A stretch of 64,000 nt of DNA from Aldehydirespirator sp965203635 (lineage in GTDB: Bacteria; Actinomycetota; Acidimicrobiia; Acidimicrobiales; Aldehydirespiratoraceae). The position numbers and the translations under genes are program-made. Of the stretch, positions 8,249-16,904 are shown one piece after another. Within the stretch, counting starts at the first letter, position 1. Every line of letters starts with the position of its first letter. The notes beneath the pieces were generated by a model. The model was not told the origin of the DNA and searched no databases. It worked only from the letters and a program-made list of their open reading frames with translations. The stretch spans positions 1,364,001 to 1,428,000 of the forward strand of contig OZ241903.1 in the NCBI GenBank assembly GCA_965203635.1, given 5' to 3'.

Positions 8249-9451
8249 GAGCTCGAATGACTCGTGCAGCGCGCCGACGGCCCGCTCCATGTCACCGGCC
8301 CGGATCACGCAGGAGATGCGGATGGCGGACGTGGAGATCATCTCGATGTTGATGCCGGCCGCGGCCAGCGTCTCGAACATCCGGGCGGCCACACCCGGGT
8401 TGGTCTGCATGCCCGCCCCGATCAGGCTCACCCGGGCGATGCCGTCGTCGGCGGAGACGTCGTCGGCTTCCAGCTCGTCGGTCAGTCCCCGCGCGACGGC
8501 GCGGGCCGCGTCCAGCTGCGCCCGCGGGACGGTGAAGCTGATGTCGGTGACGCCCCGGCTCGACACGTTCTGCACGATCATGTCCACGTTCACGTCGGTG
8601 TCGGCCAGCGCCCGGAAGAGCCGGCCGGCCACGCCGGGCTTGTCGGCGACTCCCGAGACGGTCATCTTCGCTTCGCTGGCGTCGTGGGTGACGGCAGAGA
8701 TGATGGCGTGTTCCATGGCTTCCTCCCCGGTAACTGTGGTGCCCGGCATCCAGCTGAAGGCCGACCGCACATGCAGCTCGACGCCGTATGTCCTGGCCAG
8801 CTCCACCGCCCTCATGGCCGGCTTGGGGCAACCGCTGGCGGTCATCTCCAGCAACTCGTCGAATGAGACCACGTCCATGCGCCGTGCTTCACCAACGATC
8901 CGGGGGTCGGCACTGAACACCCCGGGCACATCGGTGTAGATCTCGCAGTAGTCCGCGCCGAGGATGTGGGCCAGGGCCACCGCGGTCGTGTCGGATCCGC
9001 CGCGGCCGAAGAACGTCACGTCCCCGTCGCCCGACACGCCCTGGGAGCCGCCCACCACCGGCACCATGCCGCGGGCCAGGGCTTCGGTGACGCGGCCCGG
9101 CGTTATCTGGACGATCTTGGCGCCGGTGTGGCAGGAGTCGGTGCGGAACCCGGCCTGGCTGCCGGTGAACGACGCAGCCGGAACCCCCAGATCGCTGAGC
9201 GCCATGGCCATCAGGGCGCAGGCCTTGCGCTCGCCCCCGGTGATGAGCATGTCGACCTCGCGGCCGGGCGGGTCGGCGGCCACATCAGAGGCCATGCGCA
9301 GCAGCTGGTCGGTCTCGCTTCCCATGGCAGAGACGACCAGCACGACCTCGTCGCCGCGGCTGCGACGGCGCGCCACATGGTCGGCCACAACCCGGATGCG
9401 GTCGGGGCCGGCCACCGAGGTGCCACCGAACTTCTCTACGACGAATGCCAC
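8213..9451 (-). CDS. lysC: Aspartate kinase
   Basis: 412 residues, the length of monofunctional actinobacterial aspartokinases. Phosphorylates aspartate in the first step of lysine/threonine/methionine synthesis. Seen: KFGGTSVAG at the N-terminus, GRGGSDTTAVALA in the kinase domain, and two C-terminal ACT domains (about 265-400) with the repeated SLIGAGM / DMIVQNVS type segments, which normally bind the feedback inhibitor. Directly upstream of asd on the same strand. The stop lies in a 47-bp sequence that is duplicated just downstream. Confidence 0.95.
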   Translation of the reverse strand: MAFVVEKFGGTSVAGPDRIRVVADHVARRRSRGDEVVLVVSAMGSETDQLLRMASDVAADPPGREVDMLITGGERKACALMAMALSDLGVPAASFTGSQAGFRTDSCHTGAKIVQITPGRVTEALARGMVPVVGGSQGVSGDGDVTFFGRGGSDTTAVALAHILGADYCEIYTDVPGVFSADPRIVGEARRMDVVSFDELLEMTASGCPKPAMRAVELARTYGVELHVRSAFSWMPGTTVTGEEAMEHAIISAVTHDASEAKMTVSGVADKPGVAGRLFRALADTDVNVDMIVQNVSSRGVTDISFTVPRAQLDAARAVARGLTDELEADDVSADDGIARVSLIGAGMQTNPGVAARMFETLAAAGINIEMISTSAIRISCVIRAGDMERAVGALHESFELAKDPADRASVF

Positions 9452-9550
9452 GGCTGATCAGGCTACCGGCGCCCCCCGAACAGCCCGGCCCGCGAAATCC
9501 ACAGCGAAAATTCCGCAGAAAGCCTTGCGAATCGTGGCAATCTTTCAGAT

Positions 9551-9952
9551 GTGAGCGAAGCGCTCGCCATTGACGAGATCGTCCTTAGGGTCCCGGCGTC
9601 GGCCGACTACGCCCGAGTGGTGCGGGTCGGCGCCGCCGCGGTGGCCCTCCGGCAGGGAATGTCGTTCACCGAGATCGACGAACTCCGGGCAGCCATGGAC
9701 GAAGCCACCGAGCTGCTGCTCGCGCAGCCGGCCACCGACGGCGCGGCCATCGAGTGCGTGTTCCGGGCCAACGGCGGATGCCTGGAGGTGGAGGCGCGAC
9801 GCACCGACGAGGCCAGCGTGGCGGCGACAGCCGCGGCCCGGTTCAAGAGGACGGTCGACGCCTCCAACGTCACCGCCACGGTGGAGTCCGACCGGGGCTG
9901 GCTGCTGATGCGCAAACCCGTCGGCCGCCCCGGCAGCCGCCCCGCAGCCTAA
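9551..9952 (+). CDS. Anti-sigma regulatory factor-like protein (RsbW/HATPase_c_2 type)
   Basis: 133 residues beginning at GTG. The pattern LRVPASADYARVVRVGAAAVA followed by FTEIDELRAAMDEATELLL resembles the N-terminal half of RsbW/SpoIIAB-type serine kinases, in which an ExxxN-type N-box binds ATP. Here the corresponding helix reads MDEATELLL, without a clear Asn, so ATP binding is doubtful. The glycine-rich second half of the GHKL fold is also weak. It stands alone: no sigma factor or anti-anti-sigma gene is adjacent. It may act as a protein-binding regulator in stress sigma control. Confidence 0.55.
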   Translation: MSEALAIDEIVLRVPASADYARVVRVGAAAVALRQGMSFTEIDELRAAMDEATELLLAQPATDGAAIECVFRANGGCLEVEARRTDEASVAATAAARFKRTVDASNVTATVESDRGWLLMRKPVGRPGSRPAA

Positions 9953-9956
9953 GGAT

Positions 9957-10394
9957 CTAGCGGCCGGTCGATCCGAAGCCCTGGTCGCCGCGCGTGGACG
10001 GCTCGAGGCTCTCCACCTCCACCAGGCGCACCTGCTCCACCGCCATCACCACCAGCTGGGCGATGCGCTCGCCCCGCTCCAGTGTGAACGGCTGGAGCGG
10101 GTCGGTGTTCACCAGTATCACCTTCAGCTCTCCCCGGTAGCCGGAATCGATCAGTCCGGGAGTGTTGAGGCAGGTCACACCATGCTTGAGGGCGAGTCCG
10201 CTGCGAGGGAGAACGAAGCCTGCGCAGCCCTCCGGCAACGACACGGCCACCCCGGTCGGTACCAGCGTCCGGCCGCCATCGGGCTGGATCACCGTGCCGA
10301 TCCGTGACATCAAGTCGATGCCGGCATCGCCGGGCCGGGCATAGCCCGGAAGGGGCAGGTCCGGGTCGAGCCGCAGTATGGGAACATCGAGCAC
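9957..10394 (-). CDS. dut: dUTP diphosphatase
   Basis: 145 residues from GTG at 10394, matching trimeric dUTPases that hydrolyse dUTP to dUMP. All five family motifs are in order: ARPGDAGIDL, PRSGLALKHGV, GLIDSGYRGEL, RGERIAQLV, and the C-terminal RGDQGFGSTGR that closes over the active site. A longer frame to 10442 adds 16 residues without homology. Divergent from the oligoribonuclease gene; the two share a 76-bp region. Confidence 0.95.
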   Translation of the reverse strand: MLDVPILRLDPDLPLPGYARPGDAGIDLMSRIGTVIQPDGGRTLVPTGVAVSLPEGCAGFVLPRSGLALKHGVTCLNTPGLIDSGYRGELKVILVNTDPLQPFTLERGERIAQLVVMAVEQVRLVEVESLEPSTRGDQGFGSTGR

Positions 10395-10470
10395 CGGCCG
10401 AGAGTAGCCAAGAGGCCGAGCGGGTGTGCGTCCATCCCGCACCGCCGGTGGGCCTCGTTATCCTGCCTCA

Positions 10471-11013
10471 GTGCTCGCCTGGATGGACTTGGAGATGACC
10501 GGCCTCGATCCCGGGATCCACTCCATCATCGAGATCGCCACCCTGATCACCGACGACGGCCTCGAGATCGTGGCCACCGGACCCGATCTCGTCATCCACC
10601 AGCCGGAGGAGGCGCTGGCCCGCATGGACGACACCGTCCGGACCATGCACACCGACAGCGGGCTGCTGGAGCAGGTGAGATCCTCGACGGTGAGCCTGGC
10701 CCACGCCGGCGCGGCCGTGCTCGGGTTCCTGCGGGAGCACATCGACGAGCCCCGCACCGTCCCGCTGTGCGGGAATTCCATCGGGACCGACCGCCGGTTC
10801 CTGGCCCGGTACCTACCGGAGATCGAGAACTTCCTGCACTACCGGTCGATCGACGTGTCGACGGTGAAAGAGCTGGCCCGCCGCTGGCAACCATCGGCGT
10901 ATGAAGGCGCACCGGCCAAGGCCGGGGGCCATCGGGCCATCGACGACATCACCGAGAGCCTGGAGGAGTTGCGCTGGTATCGGCGGGCGGGGTTCATCGG
11001 CACCCAGCCCTGA
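10471..11013 (+). CDS. orn: Oligoribonuclease
   Basis: 180 residues from GTG at 10471. A 3'-5' exonuclease that clears 2-5 nt RNAs and linear cyclic-di-nucleotide products. DEDDh residues are visible: D and E in WMDLEMTG, D in GNSIGTDRRFL, and H and D in GGHRAIDDI. The extension up to 10426 is not needed and overlaps the promoter shared with dut. Followed after 8 bp by the metallo-beta-lactamase-fold gene. Confidence 0.94.
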   Translation: MLAWMDLEMTGLDPGIHSIIEIATLITDDGLEIVATGPDLVIHQPEEALARMDDTVRTMHTDSGLLEQVRSSTVSLAHAGAAVLGFLREHIDEPRTVPLCGNSIGTDRRFLARYLPEIENFLHYRSIDVSTVKELARRWQPSAYEGAPAKAGGHRAIDDITESLEELRWYRRAGFIGTQP

Positions 11014-11021
11014 GACCTCCG

Positions 11022-12137
11022 ATGACCCGAACGACGTACACCAAGCAGGAGCAGGAGCCCGCATCCTCGGAGGTGACCGAGGTGGCGCCCGGGGTGCTGC
11101 GGATGCAGCTGCCCATCAGCATGCCCGGCCTCGGCCACGTCAACTGCTACGCCCTGATCGACTCCGACGGCGCGGCGCTGGTGGACCCGGGACTGCCCGG
11201 CGACGAGTCGTGGGCCGCGCTGGGCGACCGGCTCCGGCAGGCCGGCATCCCCATGCGGCGGGTGCACACCACCGTCGTCACCCACTCCCACCCGGATCAC
11301 TACGGCGGCAGCCACCAGCTGCGGGAGGAGACCGGCGCCGAACTGCTGGCCCACGCCGCGTTCACGTCCAGCCCCGCAGCCGATGACGCCAACGCCGACA
11401 TCGACCTGGAACTGCTGGAACTGGATCCCGATGCGCTGGTCGAGCTGTGGAAGGCGAAGCTGCAGGACCGGGGCAGCACCCCCTGGGGAACCCAGCGCGA
11501 GCCGCCGCCCGACGAGGCCATCAGACTCTTCATCCAGACCGACGTCGCGGGCAGCCTGCCCCGCTTCAGGGTGCCGGAGCCGACCATCCGGGTCGCCGAC
11601 GGCGAGAGCGTGCGCCTGGCCGGGCGGGACTGGTTCGCAGTGCACACGCCGGGCCACACCACCGACCACCTGTGCCTTTGGGATCCGACCGAGGGCGTGC
11701 TGCTGTCGGGCGACCACGTGCTGCCAACCATCACGCCCCACATCGCGGGTTCGACCGACCTCGACGACCCGCTGGCGGCCTTCTTCGAGTCCCTGGAGCG
11801 GGTGGGCGCATTCACCGGCGTCAACGTGTGCCTGCCCGCCCACGGTCATCCCTTCACTGATCTGCGGGGTCGCACGGACAGCATCCGCCGCCACCACGGC
11901 GAGCGGCTCGACACGCTCCGGGCGGCCGCGGCCGCGCTGGGCAGGGCTCCGGTGGAGGCCTACATGAAGGAGCTGTTCGGCGAGCGGGCCTGGGGCGACA
12001 TGGCCGCCAGCGAGACGTTCGCTCATCTGGAGCACCTCCGCGTGATCGGAGAGGCCGACAGCAGCCGCGACCCCGACGGCCTGCTGCACTACCAGCCTCG
12101 GACACCCGGACGGGCGGGGTCCGGGCCGCGTGCCTGA
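11022..12137 (+). CDS. MBL-fold metallo-hydrolase (LACTB2-like architecture)
   Basis: 371 residues. The zinc motif HSHPDH (88-93) follows a typical VDPGLPGD strand. Further ligands are supplied by HTPGHTTDHLCL and the LSGDHVLP segment. The C-terminal 80 residues look like the winged-helix tail seen in LACTB2-type hydrolases. The family includes thioesterase-like and ribonuclease-like enzymes, so the substrate is not assigned. It lies between orn and a TlpA-like gene, and its stop overlaps the TlpA start by 8 bp. Confidence 0.85.
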   Translation: MTRTTYTKQEQEPASSEVTEVAPGVLRMQLPISMPGLGHVNCYALIDSDGAALVDPGLPGDESWAALGDRLRQAGIPMRRVHTTVVTHSHPDHYGGSHQLREETGAELLAHAAFTSSPAADDANADIDLELLELDPDALVELWKAKLQDRGSTPWGTQREPPPDEAIRLFIQTDVAGSLPRFRVPEPTIRVADGESVRLAGRDWFAVHTPGHTTDHLCLWDPTEGVLLSGDHVLPTITPHIAGSTDLDDPLAAFFESLERVGAFTGVNVCLPAHGHPFTDLRGRTDSIRRHHGERLDTLRAAAAALGRAPVEAYMKELFGERAWGDMAASETFAHLEHLRVIGEADSSRDPDGLLHYQPRTPGRAGSGPRA

Positions 12138-12723
12138 CCAACCAGACGCCGGTGCCGCCGCGGATGGCCGCGCCACGAAGGCCAAGCCAGGCCCGCGAGG
12201 CAGCATCCGACCGCGCCTGCTCGCCGGCATTGCCGTGGTGCTGGCCGCGGCCGGGGTCGCATTCGTCGCGGAGGCCGTCCTGGTGTCCGGCGTCGATGAC
12301 GGCACCGACCTGTCCGAGTTGACCTTCGACCGCTTCGACGGCGGCGCCGGCACCCTCGCCGACTACGAGGGCACGCCGCTGGTGGTGAACTTCTTCGCGT
12401 CGTGGTGCCCGCCCTGCGTCAGGGAGATGCCCGACTTCCAGGAAGTCTTCGAAGAACTCGACGGGCAGGTGGCGTTCCTCGGGCTCTCGCAGGACCAGTC
12501 GACCGAGGCCGCCCTCAATCTGGTCGAGACCACCGGCGTCACCTACGACGTGGGCTGGGACCCGGACCTGGAGGTGTACGAGGCGACCGGGAGCATCGCC
12601 ATGCCCACCACCGCCCTCGTCTCACCCTCCGGAGAGCTGGTCGACACCTTCGCCGGAGCGCTCGACGCGGAGTCGCTGGCCGAGTTCATCGAGGATGAGC
12701 TCGGCATAGCGGCTAGACCGTAG
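12130..12723 (+). CDS. TlpA-like membrane-anchored thioredoxin
   Basis: 197 residues from GTG. An N-terminal cytoplasmic stretch and one membrane anchor (about 30-52) are followed by an extracytoplasmic thioredoxin fold with the WCPPC active site (C93, C96) and the cis-proline region SIAMPTTALVS. Such proteins reduce or oxidise thiols outside the membrane, for example apocytochrome c heme sites or copper-site cysteines of oxidase subunit II. The adjacent CcdA-like gene, 38 bp downstream, would supply electrons. Together they form a thiol-reducing relay. Confidence 0.88.
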   Translation: MPDQPDAGAAADGRATKAKPGPRGSIRPRLLAGIAVVLAAAGVAFVAEAVLVSGVDDGTDLSELTFDRFDGGAGTLADYEGTPLVVNFFASWCPPCVREMPDFQEVFEELDGQVAFLGLSQDQSTEAALNLVETTGVTYDVGWDPDLEVYEATGSIAMPTTALVSPSGELVDTFAGALDAESLAEFIEDELGIAARP

Positions 12724-12761
12724 GGCAATGGATCTCGACGCGGTGACCGGAGGCTAGGGGC

Positions 12762-13904
12762 GTGGACTGGGCCACACTCGCCTACCCCTTCTCGCTGGGG
12801 CTGGTCGCGGCGTTCAACCCCTGCGGCTTCGCCCTGCTGCCCGCATACCTGGGGTACTTCATCGGTGTCGAGCAGTCCGACGACGCACGGCCGTCATCGG
12901 GCGCTCAGGCGCTCGGTGCGATGTTGCGGGCCATGGTGGTGGCCCTCACGCTCACCGCCGGCTTCGTGGTCGTGTTCGGTGCCTTCGGCGCGCTGTTCGA
13001 GACGGTGCTCAGCCAGGGCACCGTGCTCGACCGCATCGGCTACGTCACCATCGCCATCGGTGTGATCATGGCCCTGCTGGGCGTGTGGCTGCTGGCCGGG
13101 CGGGCCGTCAACCTGCGGCTGCCGAAGATGAACCGGGGTACCGGCAGCCGGGGCCTGGGGTCTGTGTTCATGTTCGGCGTCAGCTACGCGGTGGTGTCGC
13201 TGTCGTGCACGATCGGCTTGTTCATCGCGGCGGTGGCGACCAGCTTCTCGGCCGACGGCGTGGCCAACGGCACCGCCAACTTCGTGGCCTACGGCGTCGG
13301 GATGGGGGCGGTCATCACGTTCCTGACCCTGGCGCTGGCGCTGGCCCGCTCCAGCGTGGTCCCTGCTATGCGCAGGATGTTCCGCTGGATCAACCCGGTG
13401 TCGGGACTCGTGCTGATCGCGTCGGGGGTCTACGTCGCCAACTACGGCTGGTGGGAGCTTCAGGTCATCGACGATCCGCTGGCCAGCAACGTCTTCGTCG
13501 AGAAGTTCACCGAGTTCCAGGCGGCGGTCAGCAACTGGATCGATGACGCCACCGCCGAGCGCATCGGCGTTCTGTGCGGTTTGGGGGTGCTCGGCGTGCT
13601 GGTGCTGGGCTGGCGCCAGGGCGAGACCAGAAAGCTGGTGCGTCGCACGGTGAGTGCGGCCTATGCGGCGCTGTACCTGGTGGTCGAGTTCTACTTCAAC
13701 CAGGCCGAGTTCGTGGTCCTGCCGGTGTGGCGCTTCGTGGCGGGATGGCCGCTACGCGTCGGCCACTGGTTCACCGACCCGGCCCGCTTCGGTGTGCCGC
13801 TGGAGATCCTGTTCACCGCGGTGATCGTCTGGATCGCCTGGCGGGCCTTGAGACGGGTCCGGCACCGGGAGCGTCCCGCGCCGATCACGTTCAGCCCAAA
13901 TTGA
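12762..13904 (+). CDS. ccdA: CcdA/DsbD-type transmembrane electron transporter
   Basis: 380 residues from GTG. The two membrane cysteines of the family are present: C21 in FNPCGFALLP and C149 in SLSCTIGLF. About six family helices occupy the first 240 residues. A 140-residue extension follows with two more hydrophobic stretches and is longer than the usual CcdA (about 230-250 residues). It carries electrons from cytoplasmic thioredoxin to the TlpA-like protein encoded just upstream. A copy of the dispersed 43-bp repeat follows the stop. Confidence 0.87.
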   Translation: MDWATLAYPFSLGLVAAFNPCGFALLPAYLGYFIGVEQSDDARPSSGAQALGAMLRAMVVALTLTAGFVVVFGAFGALFETVLSQGTVLDRIGYVTIAIGVIMALLGVWLLAGRAVNLRLPKMNRGTGSRGLGSVFMFGVSYAVVSLSCTIGLFIAAVATSFSADGVANGTANFVAYGVGMGAVITFLTLALALARSSVVPAMRRMFRWINPVSGLVLIASGVYVANYGWWELQVIDDPLASNVFVEKFTEFQAAVSNWIDDATAERIGVLCGLGVLGVLVLGWRQGETRKLVRRTVSAAYAALYLVVEFYFNQAEFVVLPVWRFVAGWPLRVGHWFTDPARFGVPLEILFTAVIVWIAWRALRRVRHRERPAPITFSPN

Positions 13905-13914
13905 GCGACGGTTC

Positions 13915-13970
13915 CCGCTCCTGTTCGCTGCGCTCACGGGGCCGCTCGGGCCACGGCCTCGCTCAACTGG
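13915..13970 (+). repeat. Dispersed 43-bp-family repeat, copy 1
   Basis: Reads as a single copy of the core found at 63.2 kb, with an extra G in the GGGGCC run, followed by the CCACGGCCTCGC tail shared with the copies at 30.7, 31.8 and 32.7 kb. It fills most of the gap between two same-strand genes. Confidence 0.85.
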
Positions 13971-13984
13971 CCCGCTGAATCCTC

Positions 13985-14623
13985 GTGAACGGCGTGCAAC
14001 CCGCTCGGCCTCGCAGCTTTCCGGCGCTGCTCGCCCACCCCGATGTGGACGAGGTGTGCGAGCTGCGGGACCCGTTCGGGATCATGGCCTTCCACGGCGG
14101 CAACCTGGAGCGCACCACCGACGTGATCGCCCAGGAGGTCGCCCAGCGCAGCGGGGCCTCGCTGTACGCCGTCATCCAGCACGCTCCGCTGCGGGAGCAC
14201 GTGCCCTCCATCACCATCCGACCCGAGCACTCCACCATGCTCCAGCAGTTCCTCGACCACGTCGAAACGGTCATCGCCGTGCACGGCTACGGGCGTGAGA
14301 CCCAGTTCTGGAACGTGCTGCTGGGGGGCCGCAACCGCCGGCTCGCCGACCACCTGGCCGAGCATCTGAGGGCCGCCCTGCCGGAGGCGTTCGGGGTGGT
14401 GGACGACCTCGAGGAGATCCCTCGGGGACTGAGGGGCCTGCACGAGGCCAACCCGGTGAACCTGCCCCCCAATGCGGGGGTGCAGCTGGAGTTGCCCCCC
14501 ACCATCCGCTGGAACAAGCAGGCCCGCAACTGGTCCGACCATGACGGCACTCCCCGGGCCCCGCAGGTGAGCACTCTGATCGACGCCCTGGTCGACGCCG
14601 TCGACGCCTGGTCCCGTCAGTAG
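13985..14623 (+). CDS. Poly-gamma-glutamate hydrolase-like protein (DUF867 type)
   Basis: 212 residues from GTG. The order ELRDPFGIMAFHGGNLERTT, then IAVHGYGRE, then LHEANPVNLPPNAGVQLELP matches the zinc-peptidase-like DUF867/PghP family. In that family His and Glu residues bind zinc for poly-gamma-glutamate cleavage, first described in phages. No signal peptide is seen. Host members are uncharacterised, so the substrate is open. Flanked on both sides by copies of the dispersed repeat. Confidence 0.65.
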   Translation: MNGVQPARPRSFPALLAHPDVDEVCELRDPFGIMAFHGGNLERTTDVIAQEVAQRSGASLYAVIQHAPLREHVPSITIRPEHSTMLQQFLDHVETVIAVHGYGRETQFWNVLLGGRNRRLADHLAEHLRAALPEAFGVVDDLEEIPRGLRGLHEANPVNLPPNAGVQLELPPTIRWNKQARNWSDHDGTPRAPQVSTLIDALVDAVDAWSRQ

Positions 14624-14637
14624 CACGGGGCGTGTCT

Positions 14638-14720
14638 CCCGCTCTTGTTCGCTGCGCTCACGGGCCGCTCGGGCCTGCTGCCCGCTCCAGTTCGCTGCGC
14701 TCACGGGCCGCTCGGGCCCT
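14638..14720 (+). repeat. Dispersed 43-bp-family repeat, two tandem copies
   Basis: Two head-to-tail copies, the second starting at 14681. The join CTGCTGCCCGCT is the same as in the 63.2 kb array, and the CCCTAGGGGCC tail is the same as at its right end (63725). It fills the space between the convergent genes ending at 14623 and 14742, where a terminator would be expected. Confidence 0.88.
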
Positions 14721-14741
14721 AGGGGCCCCGCAAGCTCGGCC

Positions 14742-15392
14742 TCAGGGGGCGAGGCGCTCGATCAGCCAGTCGGCGTCGCCTGGGGAGTCCGGCCGGCGGT
14801 AGCGCAGCCGGTCGTGCAGGCGGCTGCGGCGGCCCTGCCAGAACTCCACGGTGTGGGGTCGCACCAGATAGCCGCCCCAGTACGGGGGCCGTGGCACCAT
14901 CTCGTCATCTGCGAAGCGGCCCTCGGTCTCGGCCGTCAGGCGCTCCAGCTCGGCCCGGTCGGCGATCACCCGTGACTGCGGCGAGGCGCAGGCGGCGATC
15001 TGGGCGCCGCGGGGCCGGGATGCGAAGTAGGCGTCGCTCTCGTCGTCGGGCAGGTGCTCGACCGTGCCCACCACCCGCACCTGGCGCTCGACCGGGTGCC
15101 ACAGGAAGCACAGCGCGGCCCGGCCCGAGGCCTCCAGGTCCAGCCCCTTGGCTGAGTGACGGTTGGTGTGGAACACGAAGCCCCGCTCATCCAACCCTTT
15201 GAGGAGCACCGCCCGAGCCGAGGGCCATCCGTCGGCGTCGGTGGTGGCCACGATGAATGCGTTGGCGTCGTAGGGCTTGGCCGCCAGCCACTCATCGAAC
15301 CAGCGCCTGAACTGGACGATCGGATCGTCGGCGACGTCGGCCTCGCGCAGCCCCACCTCGGAGTACTGCTCGCGCATCTGGGCCAGGTCCAT
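14742..15392 (-). CDS. pdxH: Pyridoxamine 5'-phosphate oxidase
   Basis: 216 residues from ATG at 15392, the normal size. Oxidises pyridoxamine/pyridoxine 5'-phosphate to pyridoxal 5'-phosphate using FMN. Seen: NAFIVATTDADGWPSARAVLLKG (shown in two parts: NAFIVATTDAD and PSARAVLLKG), FHTNRHSAKG, FLWHPVERQVRVVG, SRPRGAQIAACASPQS, and the C-terminal VEFWQGRRSRLHDR typical of the family. Nine bases separate it from serS, so the two are probably cotranscribed. The longer open frame upstream overlaps serS out of frame and is rejected. Confidence 0.93.
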   Translation of the reverse strand: MDLAQMREQYSEVGLREADVADDPIVQFRRWFDEWLAAKPYDANAFIVATTDADGWPSARAVLLKGLDERGFVFHTNRHSAKGLDLEASGRAALCFLWHPVERQVRVVGTVEHLPDDESDAYFASRPRGAQIAACASPQSRVIADRAELERLTAETEGRFADDEMVPRPPYWGGYLVRPHTVEFWQGRRSRLHDRLRYRRPDSPGDADWLIERLAP

Positions 15393-15400
15393 GCCCCGAC

Positions 15401-16687
15401 TCAGCCTGGCTCGATCGACGTGATCCCGCCCATGTAGGGGTGCAGGGCCTCTGGAACCGCTATCGAGCCGTCGGGCCGGCGGTACGTCTCGACCAGCGAG
15501 GCCCACACCCGGGGCACGGCCAGGCCCGATCCGTTGAGGCTGTGCACCATCTGGGTGCGCCCCCCGGCAGCCGGCCGGTAGCGGATGTCGGCCCGCCGGG
15601 CCTGGTAGTCGCGGCACCAGGAGATGCTCGACACCTCCAGCCAGCGGTCCGATCCGGGCGCGTAGGCCTCGATGTCGAAGGTCCGGGCCGAGGCATCGCC
15701 CAGATCGGCGGTGCACAGGTCGAGCACCCGGTAGGCCAGGCCCAGGTCGACGATGGCCCGCTCGGCCCGGTCGAGGATCTCGGCGTGGATGTCGGCGGCC
15801 TGCTCGGGCGTGCAGAACCCGTACAGCTCCACCTTGTCGAACTCGTGCACCCGCAGCAGCCCCCGGGTGTCACGCCCGGCAGAGCCGGCCTCGCGCCGGA
15901 AGCAGGACGTGTGGCCCATCAGCCTCATGGGCAGGTCGGCCTCGTCGACGATCTCACCCGACAGCAGCGAGGTGAGGGGCACCTCGGCAGTGGGGATGGC
16001 CCACAGCCCGTCGCGTTCGAGCTGGTAGGCGTCGTCGGAGAACTTGGGCAGATGGCCGGTGCTGGTCATCGTCTCGGTGCGCACCAGCGTGGGCGGCCGG
16101 ATCTCCTCGTACAGGTCGCGGTTGCGATCCAGCCCGTAGTCGATGAGGGCCCGCACCAGCCGGGCCCCCAGCCCGCGGTACATGGCGAACATCGCACCCG
16201 ACATGCGCACGGCCCGGTCGATGTCGAGGATGCCGAGCTGGGTGCCGATGTCCCAGTGAGGCACCCGCTGGTGGTCGCCGTAGGAGCCGGGGTCGTAGCC
16301 GATCGTGCGGGCCACGACGTTGTCGTCGGGACCCGAGCCGTCGGGGCAGCCGTCGGCCGGCATGTTGGGGACGAACAGCAGGATCCGCCTGATCCACTCC
16401 GAGAGCTGGTCGGCCTCGGCGGCCAGCTCGTCGATGCGGCCGCCCAGCTCGCGGCTGCGGGCCCGCAACTCCTCAGCCTCGTCGGCTCGGCCGTCACGGA
16501 ACAGAGCGCCGACCTCCGCCGAGATCCGCTTGACCTCCGCCCTCAGCTCGTCGGCCTCGCTGACGGCGGCCCGACGGCGCTCGTCGTGGACCACAACCTG
16601 GTCCAGGGGCGCGGTGGGCTCGCCCCTCCGGGCGACGGCGGCCTTGACCACGTCGGGCTCAGTCCTCAGCAGGCGTAGGTCGAGCAC
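15401..16687 (-). CDS. serS: Seryl-tRNA synthetase
   Basis: 428 residues from GTG at 16687. The start VLDLRLLRTEPD is the standard SerRS opening, followed by the two-helix tRNA-binding coiled coil (about 30-100). Class II motif 2 is TSCFRREAGSAGRDTRG and motif 3 includes NGSGLAVPR. The 39 extra codons upstream in the open frame have no homology. Cotranscribed with pdxH. The 217-bp gap to the divergent KamA gene holds the promoters for both. Confidence 0.95.
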   Translation of the reverse strand: MLDLRLLRTEPDVVKAAVARRGEPTAPLDQVVVHDERRRAAVSEADELRAEVKRISAEVGALFRDGRADEAEELRARSRELGGRIDELAAEADQLSEWIRRILLFVPNMPADGCPDGSGPDDNVVARTIGYDPGSYGDHQRVPHWDIGTQLGILDIDRAVRMSGAMFAMYRGLGARLVRALIDYGLDRNRDLYEEIRPPTLVRTETMTSTGHLPKFSDDAYQLERDGLWAIPTAEVPLTSLLSGEIVDEADLPMRLMGHTSCFRREAGSAGRDTRGLLRVHEFDKVELYGFCTPEQAADIHAEILDRAERAIVDLGLAYRVLDLCTADLGDASARTFDIEAYAPGSDRWLEVSSISWCRDYQARRADIRYRPAAGGRTQMVHSLNGSGLAVPRVWASLVETYRRPDGSIAVPEALHPYMGGITSIEPG

Positions 16688-16904
16688 GCCGCAGACGGTA
16701 CCGGCTCGACCGGTCTTCGCGAGGATTTCACCCAGTGTCTGCGTGTGCTTTAGACCATGGTTTTGCACACCTGTGGAATTCCTGCCATGATGACTAGTCC
16801 CCAATCGGCGCCAGTGACGGCACCGACACCTGTGGCCGTGCTGCGGAGCCGGCTCGCATGGTGGACGGCCCCCCGGCGCCCGCTACAGGGACCTGAGAGT
16901 TGAT